DNA from: Oscillospiraceae bacterium
GTDB taxonomy: Bacteria > Bacillota > Clostridia > Oscillospirales > CAG-272
Length of the DNA stretch: 46,032 nt
Direction of reading: 5' to 3'
NCBI GenBank assembly: GCA_015064005.1
Contig: SVTA01000004.1
Span: forward strand, 1-46,032
Shown here in pieces: positions 15,378 through 26,093 of this stretch (the first letter of the stretch is position 1; each line of letters opens with the position of its first letter). The notes below the pieces were generated by a model, which was not told the origin of the DNA, did no database searches, and saw nothing but the letters and a program-made list of their open reading frames with translations. The position numbers and the translations under genes were made by a program.

Positions 15378-17087
15378 ATGAAGTTAACCGGCGCGCAAAT
15401 TCTGATGGAGTGCCTGCTGGAGCAGGAGGTGGATACCATCTTCGGGTATCCCGGCGGCACCATTCTCAACGTTTACGACGCTCTGTACCGCTACAGCGAC
15501 AAGATCAAGCACGTGCTGACTGCCCATGAGCAGGGCGCTGCCCACGCCGCTGACGGCTACGCCAGAAGCACCGGCAAGGTGGGCGTATGCTTTGCCACCT
15601 CCGGCCCCGGTGCCACCAACCTGACCACCGGCATTGCCACTGCCCATATGGACTCTGCTCCCGTGGTGTTCATTTCCTGCAACGTGCCCCGCGGCCTCAT
15701 TGGAAAGGACTCCTTCCAGGAGGTGGATATTACGGGTATCACCATGCCCATCACCAAATGCAACTACATCGTGGATGATGTGACCAAGCTGGCCGATACC
15801 GTCAGAGCCGCCTTTGCCATCGCCAAAAGCGGCAGACCCGGCCCCGTGTTCATCGATATTCTGAAGGATGCCACCGGTGCCAAGTGCGAGTTTGAGCCGT
15901 TGCCCCGGGATCAGCATTACACCCAAGGCAAGCTTGGCGCTATGATGCGTCGCTCCTCTCAGAATTTCAAGGCGCCCGAGGTCAACGTGAAGGATATCGA
16001 AACGCTGGCCGAGATGATCAAGAAATCCGAAAAGCCCCTGCTCATTTGCGGCGGCGGCGTGGTGCGCGGCAGAGCGCACAAGGAGTTCCTTGAATTTGCC
16101 GAGAAGATCGACTCTCCCGTTGCCATCACGCTGATGGGTGCGGGCGGTATCTGCGGCCGCAACCCCCTTGCTACCGGCATGATCGGCATGCACGGCACCC
16201 AAGCCTCCAATATGGCCTGTGATGCCTGCGACCTGCTGATCTCCGTGGGCTGTCGCTTCTCGGATCGTGTGGCGCTTGCCCCCAAGACCTTTGCAAAGCA
16301 GGCCAAGATTGTACAGATCGATATCGACCGCGCCGAGATCAACAAGAACGTGAAAACAGACCACCACATTGTGGGCGATGCCAAGCGCGTGCTTGCCATG
16401 CTGAACGAGCTGGTGGAGCCCGCCGATCACAGCGAGTGGAAGAAGTACGTCTTCTCCTTCAAGACCGAGACCGAGTACGACGAGGGTGGCGAGACCCTCA
16501 CACCCAAGCAGATCCTCACCTCCATCGCCAAGCTCCTGCCCCAGAATACGGTGGTGGCCACCGACGTGGGTCAGCATCAGATGTGGGCCATTCAGCACTT
16601 CCGCTTTGATTATCCCGGTCAGCTCCTCACCTCCGGCGGCTTCGGTACCATGGGCTTCGGCCTCGGTGCCGCCATCGGTGCCAAGATGGGCAACCCCGAT
16701 AAGGCTGTCATCCACATCACCGGCGACGGCAGCTTCCGCATGAACTGCAACGAGCTTGCCACCGTGCAGGATTATAACGTGCCGATCATCACCTTTGTCT
16801 TTAACAACAACACCCTCGGTATGGTGCGCCAGTGGCAGACCCTCATCTACGACAAGCGCTATTCCGAGACCACCCTCAAGCACCGCGGCCCCGACTTTGT
16901 GGCGCTGGCCAAATCCTACGGCCTCGGCGGCGCCCACGTGTCCAATGTGGCAGAGCTGGAGGCGGCGATCCACGAGGCCATGGCTTGCGGTCACGGCTAC
17001 GTGATCGATTGCGCCATTGATATGGATGAGAAGGTGCGCCCCATGGTAGGCGGTGGCTCTCACATCACCGACTTTATGCTTTCCTGA
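15378..17087 (+). CDS. ilvB: Acetolactate synthase, large (catalytic) subunit
   Basis: 569 aa, ThDP-dependent enzyme. It condenses two pyruvates to acetolactate (Val/Leu branch) or pyruvate with 2-oxobutyrate (Ile branch). Domains: N-terminal ThDP-binding half (FGYPGGTILNVYDAL, catalytic Glu in TAHEQGAAHAADGYAR), central FAD-binding domain, C-terminal half with the ThDP/Mg motif GDGSFRMNCNELAT...NN. These are anabolic (FAD-containing) AHAS features. AAGGAGG is 8 bases before the ATG. It is the first structural gene after the attenuator. Confidence 0.96.
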   Translation: MKLTGAQILMECLLEQEVDTIFGYPGGTILNVYDALYRYSDKIKHVLTAHEQGAAHAADGYARSTGKVGVCFATSGPGATNLTTGIATAHMDSAPVVFISCNVPRGLIGKDSFQEVDITGITMPITKCNYIVDDVTKLADTVRAAFAIAKSGRPGPVFIDILKDATGAKCEFEPLPRDQHYTQGKLGAMMRRSSQNFKAPEVNVKDIETLAEMIKKSEKPLLICGGGVVRGRAHKEFLEFAEKIDSPVAITLMGAGGICGRNPLATGMIGMHGTQASNMACDACDLLISVGCRFSDRVALAPKTFAKQAKIVQIDIDRAEINKNVKTDHHIVGDAKRVLAMLNELVEPADHSEWKKYVFSFKTETEYDEGGETLTPKQILTSIAKLLPQNTVVATDVGQHQMWAIQHFRFDYPGQLLTSGGFGTMGFGLGAAIGAKMGNPDKAVIHITGDGSFRMNCNELATVQDYNVPIITFVFNNNTLGMVRQWQTLIYDKRYSETTLKHRGPDFVALAKSYGLGGAHVSNVAELEAAIHEAMACGHGYVIDCAIDMDEKVRPMVGGGSHITDFMLS

Positions 17088-17100
17088 AAGGAGATGCAGT

Positions 17101-17652
17101 ATGAACGAACTGAAAAGACAGACCCTGGCGATCCTCGTGGATAACGAGTCGGGCGTGCTTTCCCAGATCTCGCGCCTGTTTTCCCGCAAGGGCTTCAATA
17201 TCGAGTCCCTGGCCGTCGGTGCCACGGAATTTCCCGAAACCTCCCGCATTACCATCGAGGTCATGGCAGATGAGGATCAGGTACGGCTGCTTGCAAACCA
17301 GCTGCGCAAGCTGTTTCCCGTCCATTCCGTGAAGCTCCTCACCCCCGAAACCTCCATTCGCCGCGAGCTGGTGCTCTACAAGGTGCGCACTCCCGACAGT
17401 GCCGTGCGCAACGAGATCATCGGCATTGCCAATATCTTCCGCGCCAGCATCATTGACGTGGCGGTGGGTTCTATTACCCTGTCGGTGATCGGTGCCGAAT
17501 CCAAAACCGATGCAATGGAAAAGCTCCTGCGTGAATACGAAATTCTGGAGCTTGTCAGAACCGGAGTTGTTGCCCTTGAAAGAGGACAAGAAACGATAAA
17601 AGATGAAACAAAAGAAAAAGGAGAATTCGATTATGGCAAAAATGTATTATGA
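17101..17652 (+). CDS. ilvN: Acetolactate synthase, small (regulatory) subunit
   Basis: 183 aa. The N-terminal ACT domain (residues 6-80: [31 protein letters not shown]) binds valine for feedback; a second ACT-like half follows ([23 protein letters not shown]). The size is the long IlvH/IlvN type. ATG 17101 with AAAGGAG is used; the ORF-track start at 17053 lies inside ilvB. The last ~20 residues ([20 protein letters not shown]) are a charged tail that overlaps the ilvC ribosome binding site and its first 20 bases. Confidence 0.93.
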   Translation: MNELKRQTLAILVDNESGVLSQISRLFSRKGFNIESLAVGATEFPETSRITIEVMADEDQVRLLANQLRKLFPVHSVKLLTPETSIRRELVLYKVRTPDSAVRNEIIGIANIFRASIIDVAVGSITLSVIGAESKTDAMEKLLREYEILELVRTGVVALERGQETIKDETKEKGEFDYGKNVL

Positions 17653-18652
17653 AAAGGATTGCGACCTGAATAAGCTGACAGGTAAGACCATTGCGATCGT
17701 AGGCTACGGCTCTCAGGGTCACGCCCACGCGCTGAACCTCCGCGATTCCGGCTGTGATGTGATCATCGGCCTCAGAAAGGGCGGCAAGTCCTGGCCCGTT
17801 GCCGAGAAGGACGGCTTTGCTGTTTACACCGTGGCAGAGGCTACCCAGAAGGCGGATATCATCATGATCCTCATCAACGACGAGGCGCAGGGCGATATGT
17901 ACAAGAAGGACATTGCTCCTTACCTGACCGAGGGCAAGGCTCTGGCCTTCGCACACGGCTTCAACATCCGCTATAAGCAGATCGTTCCCCCCGCAGGCGT
18001 GGACGTGTTCATGGCTGCCCCCAAGGGCCCCGGTCACACCGTGCGCTCTCAGTTCGTAGCCGGTAAGGGCGTTCCTTGCCTGGTTGCCGTAGAGCAGAAT
18101 GCTACCGGCAAGGCTTACGACATTGCGCTTGCTTATATTGCAGGTATCGGCGGTGCCCGTGCCGGTATCCTTGAGACCACCATGAACGAGGAGACCGAAA
18201 CCGACCTCTTCGGCGAGCAGGCTGTGCTTTGCGGCGGTGTGGTAGACCTGATGCGTTGCGGCTTCGAGACGCTGGTTGAGGCCGGCTACAAGCCCGAGAA
18301 CGCTTACTTTGAGTGCATCCATGAGATGAAGCTGATCATCGACCTGATCAACAAGGGTGGCGTTGCCGCGATGAACTACTCGATTTCCGATACCGCCGAG
18401 TTCGGTGAGTACGTTTCCGGTCCTCGCGTGCTGCCTTATGAGCAGACCAAGGCCAACATGAAGGCAGTACTCAATGACATTCAGGACGGCACCTTTGCCG
18501 GCAAGTGGATCGCCGAGAACAAGAACGGCCGTTGCTTCTTCAACAGCAAGCGCGAGCAGCTGGCTAAGCACCAGATGGAGATCGTTGGAAAGCAGCTCCG
18601 CGAGCAGATGCTGTGGAAGAACGATACCGACCTCGACAGCGCATCCAAGTAA
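17633..18652 (+). CDS. ilvC: Ketol-acid reductoisomerase
   Basis: 339 aa, class I (short) form. It performs the alkyl shift and NAD(P)H reduction of acetolactate. Rossmann motif [17 protein letters not shown] near residue 25, cofactor loop GLRKGGKSW, and the Mg-binding C-terminal knotted domain ([29 protein letters not shown]). ATG 17633 with AAAAGGAG 9 bases upstream is preferred over the ORF-track ATG at 17603. It overlaps the end of ilvN by 20 bases. Codon use is more A/T-ending and 'highly expressed'-like than in his genes. Confidence 0.95.
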   Translation: MAKMYYEKDCDLNKLTGKTIAIVGYGSQGHAHALNLRDSGCDVIIGLRKGGKSWPVAEKDGFAVYTVAEATQKADIIMILINDEAQGDMYKKDIAPYLTEGKALAFAHGFNIRYKQIVPPAGVDVFMAAPKGPGHTVRSQFVAGKGVPCLVAVEQNATGKAYDIALAYIAGIGGARAGILETTMNEETETDLFGEQAVLCGGVVDLMRCGFETLVEAGYKPENAYFECIHEMKLIIDLINKGGVAAMNYSISDTAEFGEYVSGPRVLPYEQTKANMKAVLNDIQDGTFAGKWIAENKNGRCFFNSKREQLAKHQMEIVGKQLREQMLWKNDTDLDSASK

Positions 18653-18959
18653 GGAGCTGTCGTCTTTGGGCGAGACCGAAAAAGCCGATTTGTGAGCAAG
18701 GGTCTGCGGTACATCTTCTCCAAGCTGTGTTCGCGCATGAACTTTTAAGGTAGAAAACCTCACGGTTTTCCTCATTTTCGGCTTTTTCTACCGCCGCTCT
18801 CGGGGCTCGACGTACGTTGGTACGCCTCACGCCCCGAGATCGGCGCTTCTCCCCGCAAATCCGACGAGCTCTCGTTGCTTTACAAATTCTTTTTCGATGG
18901 GGCACATCCCCCGATGTACCTCACCCAAAGAAAATTTGCACCCTCACGGAGGTAAGAAT
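18653..18959. repeat. 307-bp non-coding block with nested inverted repeats between ilvC and ilvD
   Basis: No credible gene lies here, although all other genes of this operon are 0-15 bases apart. It holds several perfect or near-perfect inverted repeats: GAAAAAGCCGA (18678-18688) with TCGGCTTTTTC (18778-18788), GGTAGAAAA (18749-18757) with TTTTCTACC (18784-18792), AAAACC/GGTTTT (18754-18769), and GCCGCTCTCGGGGC (18793-18806) with GCCCCGAGATCGGC (18831-18844, 13 of 14), which encloses CGTAC/GTACG (18811-18824). This layout fits an interspersed MITE- or REP-like element inserted in the operon; its repetition elsewhere in the genome cannot be checked here. The frames open in it on the minus strand are shadows. 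Confidence 0.5.
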
Positions 18960-20621
18960 ATGTTTTCCGATCAAATCAAAAAGGGCGTAGAGCGCACGCC
19001 CAACAGAAGCCTTCTGTATGCTCTGGGTCTCACCGACGAGGAGCTTTCCCGTCCCATTGTCGGCATCGTTTCCTCACACAACGAGATCGTGCCCGGTCAT
19101 ATGCATCTTGACAAGATCGCCGAGGCGGTCAAGGCAGGGGTGCGCGCCGCGGGCGGTACCCCCATCATGTTTCCTGCCATTGCGGTCTGCGACGGCATTG
19201 CCATGGGACACGTGGGTATGAAGTACTCCCTTGTGACCCGCGACCTGATTGCCGACTCCACCGAGGCGATGGTGATGGCGCATCAGTTTGACGGCCTGGT
19301 GATGATCCCCAACTGCGACAAGAACGTGCCCGGCCTTTTGATGGCAGCGGCACGCCTGAATATTCCCACCATTTTCTGCTCCGGCGGCCCCATGCTGGCA
19401 GGTCGTCTGGAGGACGGTCGTCGCACCTGTCTTTCCCATATGTTTGAGGCCGTGGGCGCCTATCACGCAGGAAAGCTGGACGAGACGGGCGTAGCGGATT
19501 ACACCGAGAACGCCTGCCCCAGCTGCGGCTCCTGCTCGGGCATGTACACCGCCAACTCCATGAATTGCTTAACCGAGGCAATCGGTATGGCACTTGCCGG
19601 CAACGGCACCGTGCCTGCGCCCTATTCTGCTCGTATTCGTCTTGCAAAGCGTGCAGGCATGCAGATCATGGAGCTGATCCACAAGAACATCCGTCCCCGC
19701 GATATCATGACCGAGGCCGCCTTCCACAACGCGGAGACCGTGGATATGGCGCTCGGCTGTTCCACCAATACCATGCTGCACCTGCCGGCGATCGCCCATG
19801 AGGCAGGTGTGGAGATCAGCCTGGATATGTCCAACGCCATCAGCGCCAAGACCCCCAATCTTTGTCATCTTGCCCCTGCCGGTGATACCTTTATGGAGGA
19901 TCTTGACCGTGCGGGCGGCGTGGCGGCAGTCATGAAGGAGCTTTGCAAGCAAAATCTGCTGAACACCTCGGTGATGACCGTGACCGGCAAGACCCTTGCC
20001 GAGAATCTCGCGCAGGTCACCAACCGCGATACAAATATCATTCGTCCCCTTGAGAATCCCTACTCCAAGAGTGGCGGCATTGCCGTTCTGAAGGGCAATC
20101 TTGCCCCCGACGGCTGCGTGGTGAAGCAATCCGCCGTTGCTCCCGAAATGATGCGGCACGAGGGCCCTGCTCGCGTGTTCGATTCCGAGGAGGATGCCAT
20201 CGGTGCCATCTACGCCGGCGAGATCAAGGCAGGCGACGTGGTGGTGATCCGCTACGAGGGACCGAAGGGCGGTCCCGGCATGCGTGAAATGCTGAATCCC
20301 ACCTCCGCCATTTGCGGTATGGGGCTGGGTGAGAGTGTGGCTCTCATCACCGACGGCCGCTTCTCGGGTGCTACCCGCGGCGCCTCCATCGGTCATGTCA
20401 GCCCCGAGGCTGCCGCAGGCGGCAATATCGCGCTGGTAGAAGAAGGCGACATCATTGCCATTGATATTACGGCTTGCAAGATCGAGCTGAAGGTTTCAGA
20501 CGAGGAGCTGGCCGCCCGCCGTGCCGCTTGGGTCTGCCCTGCACCCAAGGTGACCACCGGTTATCTTGCCCGCTACGCCAAGCTGGTTTCCTCCGCCGAT
20601 AAGGGCGCCATTCTCAACTGA
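18960..20621 (+). CDS. ilvD: Dihydroxy-acid dehydratase
   Basis: 553 aa. It removes water from dihydroxy acids to give the 2-keto acids of Val/Leu and Ile. Iron-sulphur cysteines are in [11 protein letters not shown] and [19 protein letters not shown]; other family segments are [24 protein letters not shown], and [23 protein letters not shown] 18960 follows GGAGG by 7 bases; the 18897 start in the ORF track extends into the repeat block. It is 14 bases before leuA. Confidence 0.95.
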   Translation: MFSDQIKKGVERTPNRSLLYALGLTDEELSRPIVGIVSSHNEIVPGHMHLDKIAEAVKAGVRAAGGTPIMFPAIAVCDGIAMGHVGMKYSLVTRDLIADSTEAMVMAHQFDGLVMIPNCDKNVPGLLMAAARLNIPTIFCSGGPMLAGRLEDGRRTCLSHMFEAVGAYHAGKLDETGVADYTENACPSCGSCSGMYTANSMNCLTEAIGMALAGNGTVPAPYSARIRLAKRAGMQIMELIHKNIRPRDIMTEAAFHNAETVDMALGCSTNTMLHLPAIAHEAGVEISLDMSNAISAKTPNLCHLAPAGDTFMEDLDRAGGVAAVMKELCKQNLLNTSVMTVTGKTLAENLAQVTNRDTNIIRPLENPYSKSGGIAVLKGNLAPDGCVVKQSAVAPEMMRHEGPARVFDSEEDAIGAIYAGEIKAGDVVVIRYEGPKGGPGMREMLNPTSAICGMGLGESVALITDGRFSGATRGASIGHVSPEAAAGGNIALVEEGDIIAIDITACKIELKVSDEELAARRAAWVCPAPKVTTGYLARYAKLVSSADKGAILN

Positions 20622-20634
20622 CAGGAGCTTTGAC

Positions 20635-22179
20635 ATGAGTGACAGAGTAAAAATATTTGATACCACCCTGCGCGACGGCGAGCAATCGCCCGGATGCAGC
20701 ATGAACCTTTCGGAGAAGATCGAGGTCGCCCGCCAGCTGGAGAAAATGAAGGTGGATGTGATCGAGGCAGGCTTTGCCATCTCCTCTCCCGGTGATTTTG
20801 AGTCGGTCAATACCATTGCCAAAACCGTCAAGGATTGCTCGGTAGCGTCTCTTGCCCGTTCCACCGTCAAGGATATCGATACCGCGTGGGAGGCGGTCAA
20901 GGTAGCCGCCGATCCTCGTATCCATCTGTTTATTGCCACCTCTCCTCTGCATATGGAGTACAAGCTCCGTATGACCCCGGAGCAGGTGCTCTGCAAGACT
21001 GCTGCCATGGTGGCGCACGCCCGTCAATACTGCTCCAATATTGAGTTTTCTGCCGAGGATGCCACCCGTAGTGAGTGGGAGTTCCTTGCCAAGGTGGTGA
21101 ACGTGGCCATTGCCAACGGTGCCACGGTCATCAACCTGCCCGATACGGTGGGCTACACCACCCCCAATGAGATGCGTGAGCTCATCGAGTACATGATGAA
21201 GAACACCGACCACGCGGGCAAGGCCGAGTTCTCGGTGCATTGCCACAACGACCTGGGTATGGCCGTAGCCAACTCTCTGGCGGGCGTTCTGGGCGGCGCA
21301 CGGCAGATTGAATGTACCGTCAACGGTCTCGGCGAGCGTGCCGGTAACACCGCCCTTGAGGAGGTGGTCATGGCTATGCACACCCGTCCCGATCTCTTCG
21401 GCAATCTGCATACCGGCATTGAAACCACCCGTATTTATCGCGCCAGCCGTGCCGTGTACAACATCATCGGTCAAAGCGCGCCTCTCAATAAGCCCATCGT
21501 GGGCAAAAATGCGTTCCTGCATGAGTCGGGCATCCATCAGCACGGCGTTCTTGCCAATAAAAAGACCTACGAGATCCTGACCCCCGAGTCGGTGGGTATC
21601 GTGGCCAACAATCTGGTGTTGGGCAAGCACTCCGGCAAGCATGCCTTTGAAACGCGCCTCGGTGAGCTGGGCTATCACCTTTCCCCCGAGGATCTCGTCA
21701 CCTGCTTTGAGGAGTTCAAGGCACTGTGCGACAAGAAAAAGACCATCAGCGATGAGGATATTGAGGCCATCGTGCTCCACAAGACCACCTTTGAGGGGAT
21801 GTCCGAGGACGAGGGGTATCATTTGGATCGCTTTGTGGTACATACCAGTAACTACACCACCTCCACCAGCACTGTCAGCCTCAAAAAGGGCGATGAGCTG
21901 TTTGAGGAGGTCAGTCTCGGTGACGGTCCCATCGATGCCTCCTTCAAGGCCATCGACAAGATCGTGAACCCCGAGGCGCATACCTTTAAAACCTATACCA
22001 TCAACTCCATTTCGGAGGGTAAGGATACCCTTGGTGACGTTACCGTGCGTCTGGCCGCAGGCGGTCGCACCTTTACGGGCAAGGGGCTTTCCACGGATAT
22101 TATCGAGGCGAGTATACTCGCCTACATCAACGCCATCAACAAGATGCAATTTGCCATGGCAAAGGCAAAGGAGGACTAA
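20635..22179 (+). CDS. leuA: 2-isopropylmalate synthase
   Basis: 514 aa. LeuA condenses acetyl-CoA with 2-ketoisovalerate, the first step of leucine synthesis. The TIM barrel starts with [14 protein letters not shown]; metal-binding [16 protein letters not shown] and [14 protein letters not shown] follow; the C-terminal third (about 390-510, [19 protein letters not shown]) is the LeuA_dimer domain that binds leucine for feedback. Start ATG 20635 follows AGGAG by 7 bases; the longer track start lies in ilvD. It sits with the ilv genes because it draws on the ilvD product. Confidence 0.94.
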   Translation: MSDRVKIFDTTLRDGEQSPGCSMNLSEKIEVARQLEKMKVDVIEAGFAISSPGDFESVNTIAKTVKDCSVASLARSTVKDIDTAWEAVKVAADPRIHLFIATSPLHMEYKLRMTPEQVLCKTAAMVAHARQYCSNIEFSAEDATRSEWEFLAKVVNVAIANGATVINLPDTVGYTTPNEMRELIEYMMKNTDHAGKAEFSVHCHNDLGMAVANSLAGVLGGARQIECTVNGLGERAGNTALEEVVMAMHTRPDLFGNLHTGIETTRIYRASRAVYNIIGQSAPLNKPIVGKNAFLHESGIHQHGVLANKKTYEILTPESVGIVANNLVLGKHSGKHAFETRLGELGYHLSPEDLVTCFEEFKALCDKKKTISDEDIEAIVLHKTTFEGMSEDEGYHLDRFVVHTSNYTTSTSTVSLKKGDELFEEVSLGDGPIDASFKAIDKIVNPEAHTFKTYTINSISEGKDTLGDVTVRLAAGGRTFTGKGLSTDIIEASILAYINAINKMQFAMAKAKED

Positions 22180-22182
22180 AAG

Positions 22183-23451
22183 ATGGGCATGACCATGACA
22201 CAAAAGATTCTCGCCGCCCACGCGGGGCTTGCCGAGGTAAAGGCGGGGGATCTGATCGAAGCGAAGCTGGATATCGTTCTCGGCAACGATGTTACCACGC
22301 CCGTAGCGGTGGATGTGTTTGACAAGGCGGGCTTCAAAAAGGTGTTTGACAAGGACAAGATCGCCATCGTGCTTGACCACTACACCCCCTGCAAGGATAT
22401 CAAATCCGCAGAGCTTTGCGCAACGGCAAGAAATTTTGCCAAGCGCTTTGACATCACCCACTTCTATGACGTGGGCAACGTGGGCATTGAGCACGCACTC
22501 CTGCCCGAAAAGGGCATTGTGGGCCCCGGCGATATGATCATCGGCGCGGATTCCCACACCTGCACCTACGGTGCGTTGGGTGCCTTTTCCACCGGTGTCG
22601 GTTCCACCGATATGGCCGCCGGCATGGCCACCGGCGAGAACTGGTTTAAGGTTCCCTCCGCCATCAAGGTGACGCTGACGGGCAAATTCCGCCCCCATGT
22701 CAGCGGCAAGGATGTGATCCTGCATCTCATCGGCCTCATTGGCGTTGACGGTGCGCTGTATAAATCCCTCGAATTTGTGGGTGAGGGCGTGGCGGAGCTT
22801 TCCATGGACGACCGTTTTACCATTGCCAACATGGCGATCGAGGCGGGTGCCAAGAACGGCATCTTCCCCGTGGACGACAAGACCCTTGATTACGTAAAGG
22901 GACGCTTTACCCGTGAGATCAAGATTTATGAGGCCGATGCCGACGCGGTTTACGAGCAGGAGGTTGTCATTGACCTGAACACCCTGAAGCCCACGGTTTC
23001 TCTGCCCCATCTGCCCTCCAACACCAAGACGGTGGATGAGGTCAGCGGTCTTGCCATCGATCAGGTGGTGATCGGCTCCTGCACCAACGGACGCATTTCC
23101 GATATGCGGATCGCTGCCGGCATTCTGCGCGGCAGAAAGGTCGCCAAGGGCGTGCGTTGCATCGTCATTCCCGCCACCCAGGAGGTCTATATGCAGTGCG
23201 TGAAGGAGGGGCTTGCCGAAATCTTCATTGAGGCCGGCTGTGCACTTTCCACCCCCACCTGCGGTCCCTGCCTTGGCGGACATATGGGTTGTATGGCCGC
23301 AGGCGAGCGCGCCGTTGCCACCACCAACCGTAATTTCGTAGGTCGTATGGGTCATGTGAAGAGCGAGGTCATTCTCGCCTCTCCCGCCGTTGCAGCCGCT
23401 TCCGCAGTGAAGGGCGCCGTTGCTTGCCCCTGCGAGCTTGAGGAGGTATAA
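22183..23451 (+). CDS. leuC: 3-isopropylmalate dehydratase, large subunit
   Basis: 422 aa, the shorter homoaconitase-like type of LeuC (enteric LeuC is ~465 aa). With LeuD it isomerises 2- to 3-isopropylmalate at a 4Fe-4S cluster. Landmarks: [37 protein letters not shown] (in parts), [14 protein letters not shown] and [11 protein letters not shown] carrying the cluster cysteines. Three nearby ATGs (22183, 22189, 22195) are possible; AAGGAGG is 8 bases from the first. Confidence 0.93.
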   Translation: MGMTMTQKILAAHAGLAEVKAGDLIEAKLDIVLGNDVTTPVAVDVFDKAGFKKVFDKDKIAIVLDHYTPCKDIKSAELCATARNFAKRFDITHFYDVGNVGIEHALLPEKGIVGPGDMIIGADSHTCTYGALGAFSTGVGSTDMAAGMATGENWFKVPSAIKVTLTGKFRPHVSGKDVILHLIGLIGVDGALYKSLEFVGEGVAELSMDDRFTIANMAIEAGAKNGIFPVDDKTLDYVKGRFTREIKIYEADADAVYEQEVVIDLNTLKPTVSLPHLPSNTKTVDEVSGLAIDQVVIGSCTNGRISDMRIAAGILRGRKVAKGVRCIVIPATQEVYMQCVKEGLAEIFIEAGCALSTPTCGPCLGGHMGCMAAGERAVATTNRNFVGRMGHVKSEVILASPAVAAASAVKGAVACPCELEEV

Positions 23452-23453
23452 CG

Positions 23454-23954
23454 ATGTATCAAGGAAAAGCATTTCAATACGGCGATAACGTGGATACCGA
23501 CGTGATCATTCCCGCCCGTTATCTGAACGCTCCCTCCGCAGAAGAGCTGGCCAAGCACTGCATGGAGGATATTGACATTAACTTTGTAAAAGAGGTTACG
23601 CCCGGTGACATTATGGTGGGCGGCGAGAACTTCGGCTGCGGCTCCTCCCGCGAGCACGCGCCCATTGCCATCCGCGCCAGCGGCATTTCCTGTGTGATTG
23701 CCGCCAGCTTTGCCCGCATCTTTTACCGCAACGCCATCAACATCGGCTTTCCCATTCTGGAGTGCCCCGAGGCGGCAAAGCGCATCAAGAAGGGCGACAC
23801 CGTTACCGTGGATGCCGAAAGCGGTGTGATTACCAACGTGACCACCGGCGAGGTCTTCCACGCCACACCCTTCCCCGCCTTCATCAACCGTATTATTGAA
23901 AACGGCGGTTTGCTGCCCTATCTCGTGAAAAAGCAGGAGGGTACGCTGAAATGA
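23454..23954 (+). CDS. leuD: 3-isopropylmalate dehydratase, small subunit
   Basis: 166 aa, short type that pairs with the LeuC form found here. Swivelling-domain motifs: [34 protein letters not shown] and [15 protein letters not shown]. It begins 2 bases after leuC and overlaps leuB by 4 bases (ATGA), so the set is co-translated. Confidence 0.94.
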   Translation: MYQGKAFQYGDNVDTDVIIPARYLNAPSAEELAKHCMEDIDINFVKEVTPGDIMVGGENFGCGSSREHAPIAIRASGISCVIAASFARIFYRNAINIGFPILECPEAAKRIKKGDTVTVDAESGVITNVTTGEVFHATPFPAFINRIIENGGLLPYLVKKQEGTLK

Positions 23955-25024
23955 CCTACAATATTGCGCTGGTAAAGGGAGACGGCATCGGTCCCGAAAT
24001 CGTGGAGAGTGCCGTCCGCGTCCTTGAAAAGGTGGGCGAAAAATACGGTCACACCTTCAACTTTACATCTTATCTTGCCGGTGGCTGCGCCATTGATGCT
24101 TGCGGCAAGCCCCTGCCCGAGGAGACTGTGGAGGGCTGTAAAAACAGTGACAGCGTATTGCTGGGTGCCGTGGGCGGTCCCAAGTGGGACACGCTCCCCG
24201 GCAATATCCGCCCCGAAAAGGCTCTGCTTGGACTGCGTGCTGCCCTTGGTCTTTATACCAATCTGCGCCCCGCCCGCATTTTCCCTGCGCTGAAATCCGC
24301 TTGCGCCCTGCGCCCCGATATCATCGACCGCGGCTTTGATCTGGTGATCGTCCGTGAGTTGACCGGCGGTATCTACTTTGGCGACCGCGGTCGCCGCGAG
24401 GGCAAATACGGCCCCGAGGCTTACGATACCGAGGCCTACAGCGTCATGGAGGTGGAGCGCATCGCCCGCGTCGCCTTTGAGACGGCGCAGAAACGCCGCA
24501 AAAACGTGGTCAGCATCGACAAGGCCAACGTCTTGGAGACCTCTCGCCTCTGGCGTGAGACCGTGCACCGCATTGCCGCTGAGTATCCCGACGTGGAGGT
24601 TTCTGATATGCTGGTGGACAACGCCGCTATGCAGCTCATTCGCGATCCCTCCCGCTTTGACGTGGTGGTGACCTCCAATATGTTCGGTGATATTCTCTCC
24701 GACGAGGCCTCCCAGATCACCGGTTCTATCGGTTTGCTGGCTTCCGCTTCTCTGGGCGCTACCAAATGCGGACTTTACGAGCCCATTCACGGCTCTGCCC
24801 CCGATATTGCGGGGCAAAACAAAGCAAACCCCATTGCCACCATTCTTTCTGCCGCGATGATGCTGCGGTATTCCCTTGACCTGCCCGCTGAGGCAGATGC
24901 CATCGAGAATGCCGTTGCCGGTGTGATTGAGGATGGCTACCGCACGGCGGACATTCTGACCGATCCCGCTATGGAACCGCTCACCTGCACCGCCATGACA
25001 GAAAAGATCATGGAAAGGATTTGA
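23951..25024 (+). CDS. leuB: 3-isopropylmalate dehydrogenase
   Basis: 357 aa. It oxidises and decarboxylates 3-isopropylmalate with NAD. Family motifs: [87 protein letters not shown] (seen in parts) and [21 protein letters not shown], which holds the NAD-binding loop. Tightly coupled with leuD upstream and ilvE downstream. Confidence 0.95.
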   Translation: MTYNIALVKGDGIGPEIVESAVRVLEKVGEKYGHTFNFTSYLAGGCAIDACGKPLPEETVEGCKNSDSVLLGAVGGPKWDTLPGNIRPEKALLGLRAALGLYTNLRPARIFPALKSACALRPDIIDRGFDLVIVRELTGGIYFGDRGRREGKYGPEAYDTEAYSVMEVERIARVAFETAQKRRKNVVSIDKANVLETSRLWRETVHRIAAEYPDVEVSDMLVDNAAMQLIRDPSRFDVVVTSNMFGDILSDEASQITGSIGLLASASLGATKCGLYEPIHGSAPDIAGQNKANPIATILSAAMMLRYSLDLPAEADAIENAVAGVIEDGYRTADILTDPAMEPLTCTAMTEKIMERI

Positions 25025-25029
25025 AAGAA

Positions 25030-26091
25030 ATGCTGAACGTTAAAGTAACCAAAACCGCAACGCCCAAGGAGAAGCCCCAAGGCCCCCTTGGCTTCGGTAA
25101 GATCTTTACCGATCATATGTTTATGATGAATTACACCGAGGGGATCGGCTGGCACGACCCTCGCGTGGTACCCTTTCAGGATATTTCTCTTTCTCCCGCC
25201 TGCGTGGTGTTCCACTACGGTCAGGAGATGTTTGAGGGCATGAAGGCCTATCGCGGTGAGAACGGCGAGACATACCTTTTCCGACCCTTCAAAAACGCCG
25301 AGCGCGCCAATCGCTCCAACCAGCGTCTTTGCATTCCGGAGCTGCCGGAGGACATCTTTGTTGAGGGCGTAAAGGCCGTGGTTGAGGTGGATAAGGACTG
25401 GATCCCCACCGAGCCCGGCACCTCCCTCTATATCCGCCCCTTTATTATTGCAACCGATGCCTTCCTTGGCGTGGCACCCTCCAAAACCTATCTTTACATG
25501 GTCATTCTTTCTCCCAGTGGCGCGTATTACAGCGAGGGTCTTGCCCCCGTTGGCATCTGGATCGAGGATGACTACGTCCGCGCCGTAAAGGGTGGCATCG
25601 GCTTCACCAAGACCGGCGGCAACTACGTGGCAAGCCTTGCCGCGCAGGTGAAGGCTCACGACGGCGGCTTCTCTCAGGTGCTGTGGCTGGACGGCGTAGA
25701 GCGTCGCTATATCGAAGAGGTGGGTGCCATGAACATCTTCTTTAAGATCGACGGTAAGGTGGTTACCCCTATGCTCAACGGCAGCATTCTGCCCGGCGTC
25801 ACCCGTGATTCCGTGCTGACCCTCCTGAAGTCTTGGGACATTCCCTGCGAGGAGCGCCGCATTTCCGTAGACGAGCTGCTGGAGGCGCAAAAGAACGGCA
25901 AGCTGGAGGAGGTTTTCGGTACGGGTACTGCCGCCGTCATCTCTCCCGTGGGCAAGCTCCGCTATAAGGATGAGGTCATGACCATCGGCGACGGTGGCAT
26001 CGGCCCCGTCAGCCAGAAGCTGTACGATACCATCACCGGCATCCAGACCGGCAAGCTGGCCGATCCCTTCGATTGGCGCGTGGAGGTATAA
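25030..26091 (+). CDS. ilvE: Branched-chain amino acid aminotransferase
   Basis: 353 aa, class IV PLP aminotransferase of the longer (type II, ~350 aa) group. It makes Val, Leu and Ile from their keto acids with glutamate. Landmarks: FHYGQEMFEGMKAYRG, LYIRPFIIATD, the PLP-lysine region GGIGFTKTGGNYVASL, IEEVGAMNIFF and GVTRDSVLTLL. The track start is TTG 25021, only 1 base after AAAGGA; ATG 25030, 10 bases away, is preferred. It ends 2 bases before the ilvA start. Confidence 0.93.
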   Translation: MLNVKVTKTATPKEKPQGPLGFGKIFTDHMFMMNYTEGIGWHDPRVVPFQDISLSPACVVFHYGQEMFEGMKAYRGENGETYLFRPFKNAERANRSNQRLCIPELPEDIFVEGVKAVVEVDKDWIPTEPGTSLYIRPFIIATDAFLGVAPSKTYLYMVILSPSGAYYSEGLAPVGIWIEDDYVRAVKGGIGFTKTGGNYVASLAAQVKAHDGGFSQVLWLDGVERRYIEEVGAMNIFFKIDGKVVTPMLNGSILPGVTRDSVLTLLKSWDIPCEERRISVDELLEAQKNGKLEEVFGTGTAAVISPVGKLRYKDEVMTIGDGGIGPVSQKLYDTITGIQTGKLADPFDWRVEV

Positions 26092-26093
26092 CG

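Noticed and set aside
15384-17264. 626-aa minus-strand frame
   Set aside because: Antisense shadow of ilvB and ilvN.
18481-18905. Minus-strand frames in the ilvC-ilvD spacer as small genes
   Set aside because: They overlap the end of ilvC, lack ribosome binding sites and are Arg/Cys-rich as expected of shadow frames through structured DNA.
20614-23472. 952-aa open frame on the minus strand
   Set aside because: Antisense shadow of leuA and leuC; no family resemblance.
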